A stretch of DNA of 23,256 nucleotides from the NCBI GenBank assembly GCA_023443765.1, contig JAEZTA010000024.1:1-23256 (forward strand). The letters are read 5' to 3'. Below the pieces are notes generated by a model, which was given only the letters and a program-made list of their open reading frames with translations, searched no databases and was not told the DNA's origin. The DNA comes from Bacteroidota bacterium (GTDB lineage Bacteria > Bacteroidota > Bacteroidia > Bacteroidales > Rikenellaceae). Below are positions 9,114 through 15,723 of this stretch, in pieces; the first letter of the stretch is position 1, and every line of letters begins with the position of its first letter. A program made the translations under genes and the position numbers.

Positions 9114-9152
9114 GGTTGTAGTTTCAGGGAAGGGTTAGCGGTCGGAGGCGGT

Positions 9153-10370
9153 TCAGCAGAACGTCGCGATGATTTGGGACAGGTCGTACCCGAAAAGCTG
9201 CTGTACGATTGCCGCCAGAGCGGCTTCGTCGCCCTGGATATGCAGCACGGCCTGCCGGTGCGAAAGCGACTCGCCCGGGGCAAGGGCCGCTCCCGGAGAT
9301 GAGGTTTCGATCTCATAGAAAGGTCCCATGACCGAACCATCCTCGATGGGACCGTCGTTGTAGGCGTTGATCACATCGCCATTGAAGGCGTCCTGCTGCT
9401 CGCCCCACTGCCCGTTGACATAGTCGGCAGGGCCTTCGGGCTGGGAATATTTGAGCAGCGTGAGCACCTGCTTTTCGGTGTCGTAACTGCCGCAGATGCC
9501 TTTGGCGCGCGGAGCCGGAATGCCAATCTTCGCGCGGTATTTCCCGTCGATCTTGAAGCGCAGCATGCCGCCGTCGGCCACGAGGCGGTCGGCGGGAACC
9601 TTTCCGAAATAGGTATCGTTCACGATCGCGCCCTCTGCCGCCTCATCATAGGGAATGAACACGGTTGTGGTGGGCGTCGGGGTGAACATGCCGAGCAGCC
9701 AGATCGAAGGCAGCCCGGTCTCCCGAGTCCAGGCATTTTCGCCGCGGTTGGTGATCCGGTTGTCGGTCTCGTAGGCCACGACCTTCAGGCCGGCAGGCAA
9801 CTGCATGCCGAAGACTCCGGCAACGGCATCCGCGCCGAGCAGCGAGATCGTTCGCTCGATGTCCATGCGGAACGGAACGCCGCTCGCATTGACCAGTTCG
9901 GTCGATTTGGTGAACTTCACCCGGTCGGCGGTCTGCTCCCCGATGTCATAGCGTTCGGTGTCGATGACGGCCGGAACGAGCCAGTTGGCATAGACCTGTT
10001 CGGCCCCGGGCTTGAAATAGTAGGAGAACGCACCGCCCTCGGGACCGATCCAGAAACGCTCCTCGCCGCCCACGGGATTGAACTGCGGATTTTGCTCGCC
10101 GGCTTCGATGAAGCGGTAGTTGATCCAGCCGTAGCTGTCGCCGCCGTCACCGTCGGCCGTGGAGGTCATCACGCGGCCCTGAAGGCCGGGAGCGACCAGT
10201 ATTTTCGCATCGCCCCCGGGGGCTGCCAGCTCGAGGAATTCGATTTTGTGGTCGCGAAGGAACTTCGCATCATATCCGTAACTGCCCATTTCGTACTTTT
10301 TTTCCGCAGAGTTGCAACCGGCAACGGCCAGTGCAGCACCCGCAAGCATATAATTAATCAATCGTGCCAT
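9153..10370 (-). CDS. Lipoprotein with likely aldose 1-epimerase (mutarotase)-like fold
   Basis: 405 residues. The N-terminus MARLINYMLAGAALAVAGC ends in a lipobox (AVAGC, lipidated Cys19) followed by NSAE, so it is membrane-anchored in the periplasm or outer membrane. The body is beta-rich: PGLQGRVMTST (61-71), then GWINYRFIEAG and NPVGGEERFWIGPEGG (97-112), recalling the beta-sandwich of galactose-mutarotase-like proteins. I believe this matches the uncharacterised Bacteroidetes family DUF6786, but this is from memory. A mutarotase would convert alpha and beta anomers of a released sugar before uptake by the symporter or use by the isomerase. The gene lies 15 nt after fucI and 39 nt before the symporter. 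The last residues (LSQIIATFC) may be slightly extended compared with homologues. Location is well supported; function is inferred. Confidence 0.65.
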   Translation of the reverse strand: MARLINYMLAGAALAVAGCNSAEKKYEMGSYGYDAKFLRDHKIEFLELAAPGGDAKILVAPGLQGRVMTSTADGDGGDSYGWINYRFIEAGEQNPQFNPVGGEERFWIGPEGGAFSYYFKPGAEQVYANWLVPAVIDTERYDIGEQTADRVKFTKSTELVNASGVPFRMDIERTISLLGADAVAGVFGMQLPAGLKVVAYETDNRITNRGENAWTRETGLPSIWLLGMFTPTPTTTVFIPYDEAAEGAIVNDTYFGKVPADRLVADGGMLRFKIDGKYRAKIGIPAPRAKGICGSYDTEKQVLTLLKYSQPEGPADYVNGQWGEQQDAFNGDVINAYNDGPIEDGSVMGPFYEIETSSPGAALAPGESLSHRQAVLHIQGDEAALAAIVQQLFGYDLSQIIATFC

Positions 10371-10385
10371 GATCGTATGGTTTGG

Positions 10386-12164
10386 TTATTTGTACAACGG
10401 CCCATAATTCCCACAGGCGCGGTAATCGGCCCCTTCCGGCTCCGTGCCGAATGCGGCCCATGCGCTCGGGCGGAAGATTTCAGCCGGATCGACGTTGTGC
10501 ATGCACACCGGAATGCGGAGCATCGACGCCAGCGTGATGAGGTCGGCGCCGACATGGCCGTAGCTGATCGCACCGTGGTTGGCTCCCCAGTTGTTCATCA
10601 CCGAATAAACGTCGCGGAACGGGCCCTGCCCGGTCAGCCGCGGGGCGAACCAGGTGGTCGGCCAGGTTTTGTCGGTGCGCTTGTTGATTATCTCGAAGAT
10701 TTCCCGGTCAACGTTCACCGCCCATCCTTCGGCGATCTGCAGGACGGGCCCCTGCCCCTTGATCAGATTCACGCGGCACATCGTCACCGGCATGTCGCCC
10801 TGCGTGAGGAAGCACGACGAATAACCGCCGCCGCGCATGTATTCGCGCGATGCGGGGTACCAGGTTGTCGCATCGAGGCACGCCTCGGCCTCGGCGGGGG
10901 TGATCTCCCAGAAGGGTTTCATCACCGGCTGCCCGTTCTCCGACTGGCGGCCCGTTGCATCGAGACAGCACGACCCGGAGTTGATCAGGTGAATGATGCC
11001 GTCGGCGGCCCGGCCCTCCAGTTTGCGGCCGGTCACCCGTTCCACGGCTTCGGGGCTCCAGAACGTACGCACGTCGGCGAACAGCTGGGCCCGGTTGGTC
11101 ATGAGGTGCATCAGCAGCATCGAAACGCCGTTCAGCGTGTCGTTTTCCGTCGCAAAAGTGAAGGCTTCGCGGATGCCGTTCCAATCAAACGACGTATTGA
11201 GTATCGCCTCCGAAAAATCCCCGTCGGGCTTATAGTCGGTCCACTGCCGCTGGCCCTGGAAACCGCCCGCGATGGCGTTGTGGCCCATCGCCTCCTCTTC
11301 GAAGCCCATTTCGGCCAGTTTCGGGTTACCGATCATCAGGTCGCGGAAAATAAGCGTCATTTTGACCACGTATTCCCAGATGGCGTCTTTCTCCTCACGG
11401 CTGTAAACAAGGTGTTCGGGGTTGTAATCGCGGCCTTCGTTCTTCTTGCAGTATTTCTCCGTCCAGGCCATGGCGCGGCGGAACTCTTCGGGATCGTAGA
11501 TACCCAACTGAACACGCCGTTCGATCTCGCTCGCATCGACATATTCGTTGCGCATGCCCAGGTACTCCTGGAAAAATTCGGGATTGGGGATCGACCCGGC
11601 AATTCCCATCGAGACCGAGCCGATCGAGAGGTAGGATTTCCCGCGCATCTGCGCCACGGCGATCGCAGCACGCCCGAAACGCAGCAATTTCCCGCGGACA
11701 TCCTCCGGGATCGTGCGGTCGCCCATGTCCTGTACATCGCGGCCGTAGATGCCGAATGCCGGGAGGCCCTTCTGGTTGTGCCCGGCCAGGGCCGAAGCGA
11801 GGTAGACGGCGCCCGGACGTTCCGTTCCGTTAAAGCCCCAGATCGCCTTGGGCATCAACGGGTCCATGTCGATCGTCTCCGCGCCGTAGCACCAGCAGGG
11901 CGTCACCGAGACGACAGCCCCGACGTTGTTCATGCTGAATTTCTCGGCAGCCATCGCCGCCTCCTTCACACCGCCGATACAACGGTCGGCAAGGACGCAC
12001 TCGACGGGGCTGCCGTCGGAATAGCGCAGTTGTCCGGCGTAGAGTTCGGCTACCCGCCGGGCCATATCCATCGTGGTTTCCTCCAACGATTCGCGAATAC
12101 CGCCCCGGCGGCCGTCGATCACGGGACGGATTCCGATACGGGGTTTCAGGGATTTCAAGTCCAT
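10386..12164 (-). CDS. fucI: L-fucose / D-arabinose isomerase
   Basis: 592 residues, the usual FucI length (E. coli 591). Cytoplasmic Mn-dependent ketol-isomerase converting L-fucose to L-fuculose and D-arabinose to D-ribulose. The manganese ligands can be placed: E340 in FATENDTLNGVSML, D364 in LFADVRTFWSPEAVERVTG and H530 in NNWGANHGAISYGH, corresponding to Glu337, Asp361 and His528 of E. coli. Other conserved segments are RIGIRPVIDGRRGG (9-22), TPCWCYGAETIDMD (88-101) and WGFNGTERPGAVYL (109-122). It is the first enzyme gene after gntR, with 71 nt between them that hold a CAG-repeat operator-like site 35-52 nt before the start codon. The lack of a neighbouring fuculose-1-phosphate aldolase and the presence of an AraB-type kinase favour D-arabinose as the operon's sugar, but L-fucose is not excluded. 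Confidence 0.95.
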   Translation of the reverse strand: MDLKSLKPRIGIRPVIDGRRGGIRESLEETTMDMARRVAELYAGQLRYSDGSPVECVLADRCIGGVKEAAMAAEKFSMNNVGAVVSVTPCWCYGAETIDMDPLMPKAIWGFNGTERPGAVYLASALAGHNQKGLPAFGIYGRDVQDMGDRTIPEDVRGKLLRFGRAAIAVAQMRGKSYLSIGSVSMGIAGSIPNPEFFQEYLGMRNEYVDASEIERRVQLGIYDPEEFRRAMAWTEKYCKKNEGRDYNPEHLVYSREEKDAIWEYVVKMTLIFRDLMIGNPKLAEMGFEEEAMGHNAIAGGFQGQRQWTDYKPDGDFSEAILNTSFDWNGIREAFTFATENDTLNGVSMLLMHLMTNRAQLFADVRTFWSPEAVERVTGRKLEGRAADGIIHLINSGSCCLDATGRQSENGQPVMKPFWEITPAEAEACLDATTWYPASREYMRGGGYSSCFLTQGDMPVTMCRVNLIKGQGPVLQIAEGWAVNVDREIFEIINKRTDKTWPTTWFAPRLTGQGPFRDVYSVMNNWGANHGAISYGHVGADLITLASMLRIPVCMHNVDPAEIFRPSAWAAFGTEPEGADYRACGNYGPLYK

Positions 12165-12198
12165 ATGTTATAAGTTTAGGTTGTAATTTTGGGTTAGG

Positions 12199-12216
12199 CT
12201 GTTCTGTGCTGTGCTG
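12199..12216 (-). promoter_or_regulatory. CAG-repeat operator-like site upstream of fucI
   Basis: Read in the direction of fucI it is CAGCACAGCACAGAACAG, followed by CCTAACC. The 13-mer CAGCACAGCACAG is identical to the one before the divergent GH172 gene (13481-13493), and a variant lies before gntR (13254-13272). It lies 35-52 nt upstream of the fucI start codon. No good TAnnTTTG promoter was seen in the 71-nt gap, so fucI may be transcribed from here by a weak promoter or by read-through from gntR. Best candidate binding protein: the adjacent GntR-family regulator. Confidence 0.6.
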
Positions 12217-12235
12217 AAGTAGGGTTAAAAAAATT

Positions 12236-13216
12236 TTACAGGGAACCCCGTAAAATCAGACGCGTGGGAATGTAGATCTGCGGACGCTCCATCGTCAGAA
12301 TAAAGCGTGCGGCAACCGCTCCCATCAGGTCGAAATCGGTGGAGATGACCGAAATCCCGTTATCGAGGATTTCAAAAACCGGTTCGTCGTTATACACGAC
12401 AACCCCCACGTCCTCCCCCAGTTTCCAGCCCTGCATCCGCGTCAACCGGATAAAGTCGATCAGGTGGCTGTGCTTCACGATCAGGTAGGCCGTCTCCTTT
12501 TCCAGCGTCGACGGGTCGATCCCGCTCACGATGTCGTAGGGAAAATGGTGGTCTTCGCAAAAGCGCTTGAAATAGGGAATGCAACTTGCCGGGTGTTCGG
12601 AATTCTCGGGGAATACGAAGACGATCTTCCGGTAACGCCGGAACCGTTCCAGCCCGGTCACCATGCAGTCGTAAAGCGTCTGGTCAAAACCCTGGCATAC
12701 ATAGGCGAAACGCTCCTTCTCGAATTTCCCGAAGTCGAGCAGCAGGACCTTCGACGGATCGAGCAGATCGAGTATCTCCGAATAGACATCGTTCTGGTAG
12801 TTCATCACCAGGTAGAGGTTATAGCGGCCTACGCTGTCGCGGATGATCTTGTTGAAAAGCTCTTCGCTGCGCTGGTGGAAATAGAGGTCGATTTTATAAT
12901 TGGCCGCAAGGTTGCGCGTAATGGCGTCGTGCAACTGATATTTAAACGGACTGTAAGTGTCGAGCAGCAGGAGAATCCGGTGCACGGCGTTGCTCACATA
13001 GTAGCCTTTCGTCGGAGCCGAATCAACGACCCCCTGCATTTTAAGCTCATTGAAGGCCTTGAAAACCGTATCACGCGAAACGCCGTAGCGGCGGCTCAGC
13101 CCGTTGATCGAAGGGAGCGGGTCACCGGGAGCATACTCGCCGATGGAAATCTCGTGGCTCAGGGCGTCTGCCAGCTGTTTGACCTTAGACATCTGTGATG
13201 TAAATACCAATTCCAT
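12236..13216 (-). CDS. GntR-family sugar-responsive transcriptional regulator (FucR/AraR-like)
   Basis: 326 residues. Residues 9-78 form a GntR winged helix: SKVKQLADALSHEISIGEY, then PGDPLPSINGLSRRYGVSRD with recognition helix near VSRDTVFKAFNELK (45-58), and a wing ending TKGYYVS. Residues 80-326 resemble the LacI/periplasmic-binding-protein sugar-sensing domain (ILLLLDTYSPFKYQLHDAI, VGVVVYNDEPVFEIL, GISVISTDFDLMGAVAARFIL), as in AraR and in the fucose regulator of Bacteroides. Such regulators usually repress sugar operons and are released by the sugar or a phosphorylated intermediate. The gene precedes fucI and diverges from a GH172 gene. Its own promoter region holds a variant of the shared CAG-repeat site, so autoregulation is likely. 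M9 is an alternative start; the ATG at 13216 is used because it keeps the full open frame. Confidence 0.88.
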   Translation of the reverse strand: MELVFTSQMSKVKQLADALSHEISIGEYAPGDPLPSINGLSRRYGVSRDTVFKAFNELKMQGVVDSAPTKGYYVSNAVHRILLLLDTYSPFKYQLHDAITRNLAANYKIDLYFHQRSEELFNKIIRDSVGRYNLYLVMNYQNDVYSEILDLLDPSKVLLLDFGKFEKERFAYVCQGFDQTLYDCMVTGLERFRRYRKIVFVFPENSEHPASCIPYFKRFCEDHHFPYDIVSGIDPSTLEKETAYLIVKHSHLIDFIRLTRMQGWKLGEDVGVVVYNDEPVFEILDNGISVISTDFDLMGAVAARFILTMERPQIYIPTRLILRGSL

Positions 13217-13253
13217 ATTTTATTGATAACAAAAAATAATCGAAAGCCCGAGA

Positions 13254-13272
13254 CTGTGCTGAGCTGTCCTGC
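13254..13272 (-). promoter_or_regulatory. CAG-repeat operator-like site upstream of gntR
   Basis: In gntR direction it reads GCAGGACAGCTCAGCACAG, a variant of the CAGCACAGCACAG site found before fucI and the divergent GH172 gene, in the same orientation relative to the gene. It begins 7 nt after the predicted -7 element (13280-13287), so it would cover or directly follow the transcription start, a classic position for repression. Confidence 0.55.
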
Positions 13273-13279
13273 TATAATG

Positions 13280-13311
13280 CAAAGGAAAAGAATAATCTAC
13301 AGATAACCAAA
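13280..13311 (-). promoter_or_regulatory. Bacteroidetes-type promoter of gntR
   Basis: Read on the minus strand: TTTG (13311-13308), a 20-nt spacer, then TTCCTTTG (13287-13280). This matches the Bacteroidetes consensus TTTG / 19-20 nt / TAnnTTTG with one mismatch in the second element. Predicted transcription would start near 13273-13275, about 58 nt before the start codon. Confidence 0.55.
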
Positions 13312-13364
13312 TTTTTCCGGCATATTTTTCCAACAGCGGCCTGCACAAAACCATCGAAACGAAG

Positions 13365-13433
13365 CAGTCTGAAACGAACGAAATATACACAGAAGATTGA
13401 AAATCAGCATTATTAAATAAAAAATTCAGACTG
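13365..13433. repeat. 9-bp inverted repeat in the divergent control region
   Basis: CAGTCTGAA at 13365-13373 and its exact reverse complement TTCAGACTG at 13425-13433, separated by 51 AT-rich nt. It lies between the two divergent promoters of the 13217-13515 region. It could be a second regulator site or chance; apart from this, the promoters and the CAG-repeat sites, I see nothing else in this 299-nt stretch. Confidence 0.35.
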
Positions 13434-13461
13434 TTACTGGCAAAAAATAAAAAAATAATAA

Positions 13462-13469
13462 TACCTTTG
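13462..13469 (+). promoter_or_regulatory. Bacteroidetes -7 promoter element of the plus-strand GH172 gene
   Basis: TACCTTTG matches TAnnTTTG exactly. The expected upstream TTTG around 13438-13441 is poor (TGGC). Transcription would start near 13474-13476, just before the CAG-repeat site at 13481, leaving a leader of about 40 nt. Confidence 0.55.
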
Positions 13470-13480
13470 CCGATACCAAA

Positions 13481-13500
13481 CAGCACAGCACAGCATAACC
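13481..13500 (+). promoter_or_regulatory. CAG-repeat operator-like site upstream of the plus-strand GH172 gene
   Basis: CAGCACAGCACAGCATAACC. The first 13 bases are identical to the site before fucI, and both are followed by TAACCyAAA after a short offset. It starts about 5 nt downstream of the predicted transcription start and ends 15 nt before the ATG, consistent with a repressor roadblock or start-site operator. Confidence 0.6.
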
Positions 13501-13515
13501 TAAAAAATAGAAACC

Positions 13516-15612
13516 ATGCCCCGAAAAACACAAATCCTGACTGCGATAATGCTGTTCACCAGCATATCGGCTTTTCCGATCAGCACCCCGAAACCGCCTG
13601 TCGTTTCCGAGGCGACGCTTTTGAACGAGATGACCGACCGCGATGCGCTGGCCCGCCTGCCCTATCCGGCATACGCCACCCGGCAGTTCAGCAGCTACGA
13701 CCGCCGGGCTGTTTCGCCCGGTCAGCCCGGCTGGTTCGGCAACGACGACTGGAGCATGTTCGTGCGCACGGAGAACAACGGCGGCCGCACCGAACATGTG
13801 CTGATGGACGCCGACGGTCCCGGCGCCATCGTGCGTTTCTGGATGACATTCGCCGGAAAGGACTGCGGCCGCGGCACGCTGCGCATCTACATCGACCACG
13901 CTGCCCAGCCGGTACTCGAAGCCACGGCATTCGAAATCCTGAGCGGCGACCGGGTCGCCGGGGAGCCTTTGGCCGCCTCCGTTTCGCCCCTGATGCGCCA
14001 CGACCGGCGCGGGCACAACCTCTACTATCCGATTCCCTACGCAAAGCACTGCAAGGTTACCTACGAAAGTCCCAACGTATATGCCGGGCCCGAGCCCGAA
14101 AAACGCAAAGGATCGGAGAATGTCTACTACAACATCGAATGCCGGACCTACACCGACCCGGTGAAGGTCGTTTCCTATACAGGGGTTTCCGACGACAGCC
14201 TGCGCAAGGCAGCTGAACAAACCTGCGGAGTGCTGACCGCAGCCAAAAAGGCGATGGGCGGCCCCTCGAAACCGGGGATCGTTCCGCTCGAAACGACCCT
14301 TGCGCCCGGCCAGGCCGCCGGACCGACCATTCGCGGATCGCGCGCCATCCGGGAAATGACGCTCCGCCTCAAGGCCGAAGACCTGCCCCAGGCGCTCCGG
14401 TCGACCGTCATAAGCATCCGTTTCGACGGTGAGCAAACCGTATGGGTTCCGGTCGGCGACTTTTTCGGCATCGGTTACAAAACGATGCACAACGACACGT
14501 TCTTCACCGAGGCCGACGACGAAGGTACGATGAAAGCATACTGGGTTATGCCCTTCCGCAAGGAGTGCGAAGTGTCGTTCCAGAACTTCGGCACGCAGGA
14601 GGTGGCATTGGAGGGACAAATCACCTACGCTCCCTGGAAATGGGACGACCGCAGCCTCCATTTCGGAGCCGCGTGGCATCAGTACACCGATATAAAGACA
14701 GGGGCGAACGGCAAATCGTCGCCCCGGGACATCGTCTACACCGAACTCCTGGGCGAAGGCCGTTACGTGGGCGACTGCCTGACGCTCTACAACACGGTAA
14801 ACGGCTGGTGGGGCGAAGGCGACGAGAAAATCTACGTCGACGGCGAAACATTCCCGTCGCATTTCGGAACAGGTACGGAGGATTATTACGGCTATGCCTG
14901 GTGCCGGCCCGAGGTTTTCACCGGCCATCCGTTCATCGCCATGCCTGCCGGCGACGGGAACCTCGGCATCGGATACACGGTCAACAGCCGTTACCGCGCG
15001 CTCGACGCCATTCCGTTCACGCGTTCACTGCGTTTCGACATGGAGTTGTGGCACTGGCAGGAAGCCCGCATGAACTACGCTCCCACGACGATGTGGTACA
15101 TGCGCCCGGGCGGCATCTGCAAAATTACGCCTGACACTGCCGGAGTGCGCCAGCCGGTCGTGCTTCGCCGCAGCCAGTTGATTCCTCCCGTCCTGACGGC
15201 CGGCATCGAAGGCGAAGACCTCGAAATCCGCGGATGCACGGGCGGGAAAGCCTATGGACAATACCGCACCAACGGGTTATGGAGTCAGAACACGCAGCTT
15301 TTCTGGCACAACGCCCCCGTCGGGTCCACGCTCACACTCGGATTCGAATCCGCCGTGGAGGCCACTGCCCGGCTCGAAGGCATCTGCTCGCTCGCCAAAG
15401 ATTACGGCACATTCCGGATCAGCCTCAACGGGCAGGAACTGACACCCGCCGTGGCGCTCTATGCCCCGGAACTCATTACGAGGGAGATTACGCTCGGAAC
15501 CGGCACAGTCCGCAAAGGCGAAAATACGCTCACCATCGAGGCCGTCGCCCCGGCAGCCGGGTTCACAGAGTGTTTCTTCGGCCTCGACAGGCTGGTTTTA
15601 CACCTGCAATAA
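13516..15612 (+). CDS. DUF2961 / GH172-family glycoside hydrolase, exported (copy 2)
   Basis: 698 residues with an N-terminal signal sequence (MPRKTQILTAIMLFTSISA). DUF2961/GH172 hallmarks: MDADGPGAIVRFWMTF (97-112), NLYYPIPYAKHCKVTY (168-183), GEGRYVGDCLTL (413-424), WWGEGDEKIYVDGE (431-444) and FGTGTEDYYGYAWC (450-463). E434 and E455 are the probable nucleophile and acid/base; their 21-residue spacing fits that reported, as I recall, for a bifidobacterial GH172 alpha-D-fructofuranosidase. A C-terminal beta-sandwich (about 565-698) is a likely accessory module. The family releases alpha-D-fructofuranosyl or alpha-D-arabinofuranosyl units. It diverges from gntR and carries the same operator-like motif as fucI. 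It is clearly different from copy 1 (343-2313) in length and sequence outside the motifs, so the two probably cut different linkages rather than being a recent duplicate. Confidence 0.9.
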   Translation: MPRKTQILTAIMLFTSISAFPISTPKPPVVSEATLLNEMTDRDALARLPYPAYATRQFSSYDRRAVSPGQPGWFGNDDWSMFVRTENNGGRTEHVLMDADGPGAIVRFWMTFAGKDCGRGTLRIYIDHAAQPVLEATAFEILSGDRVAGEPLAASVSPLMRHDRRGHNLYYPIPYAKHCKVTYESPNVYAGPEPEKRKGSENVYYNIECRTYTDPVKVVSYTGVSDDSLRKAAEQTCGVLTAAKKAMGGPSKPGIVPLETTLAPGQAAGPTIRGSRAIREMTLRLKAEDLPQALRSTVISIRFDGEQTVWVPVGDFFGIGYKTMHNDTFFTEADDEGTMKAYWVMPFRKECEVSFQNFGTQEVALEGQITYAPWKWDDRSLHFGAAWHQYTDIKTGANGKSSPRDIVYTELLGEGRYVGDCLTLYNTVNGWWGEGDEKIYVDGETFPSHFGTGTEDYYGYAWCRPEVFTGHPFIAMPAGDGNLGIGYTVNSRYRALDAIPFTRSLRFDMELWHWQEARMNYAPTTMWYMRPGGICKITPDTAGVRQPVVLRRSQLIPPVLTAGIEGEDLEIRGCTGGKAYGQYRTNGLWSQNTQLFWHNAPVGSTLTLGFESAVEATARLEGICSLAKDYGTFRISLNGQELTPAVALYAPELITREITLGTGTVRKGENTLTIEAVAPAAGFTECFFGLDRLVLHLQ

Positions 15613-15615
15613 GGG

Positions 15616-15642
15616 CGGGCACAAGATGCCTGCCCGAAAAAA
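15616..15642 (+). terminator. Short hairpin after the GH172 gene
   Basis: CGGGCA (15616-15621) pairs with TGCCCG (15631-15636) around a 9-nt loop, 4 nt after the GH172 stop. On the plus strand it is followed by A6 rather than T, so it is not a classical terminator for GH172. The A6 tract serves as the T-tract of the minus-strand terminator next to it. Confidence 0.4.
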
Positions 15643-15685
15643 TACGGCACGGATGGGGTATCTGAATACACCCCATTCGTGCCGT
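15637..15685 (-). terminator. Rho-independent terminator of the DUF4301 gene
   Basis: A 16-bp stem (15644-15659 with 15670-15685; one G-T pair at 15652/15677) and a 10-nt loop. In the minus direction the stem is followed by A and TTTTTT (15642-15637). This is a strong intrinsic terminator for the minus-strand DUF4301 gene; the stem may also slow polymerase coming from the GH172 side. Confidence 0.75.
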
Positions 15686-15690
15686 CCGGG

Positions 15691-15712
15691 AACAGGCGCA
15701 GAAGCGCCTGTT
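15691..15712. repeat. Perfect 9-bp hairpin between convergent genes
   Basis: AACAGGCGC (15691-15699), loop AGAA, GCGCCTGTT (15704-15712). It is the third hairpin in the 111-nt gap and lies 11 nt beyond the DUF4301 stop codon in the direction of that gene's transcription. No T-tract follows on either strand; it may stabilise the mRNA 3' end. Confidence 0.5.
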
Positions 15713-15723
15713 AGAATCAAAGA

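Noticed and set aside
10386..12164. Pure L-fucose catabolic operon reading
   Set aside because: Not excluded, but no fucA, no FucK-type kinase and no alpha-fucosidase are visible, while GH172 and an AraB-type kinase are; D-arabinose is the better fit on present evidence.
10092..12173. 693-codon open frame on the plus strand opposite fucI
   Set aside because: It is antisense to an unmistakable FucI with all metal ligands in place; no recognisable protein pattern.
13426..14928. 500-codon minus-strand open frame across the GH172 gene and its promoter
   Set aside because: It covers the operator and promoter region and lies antisense to a clear GH172; shadow frame.
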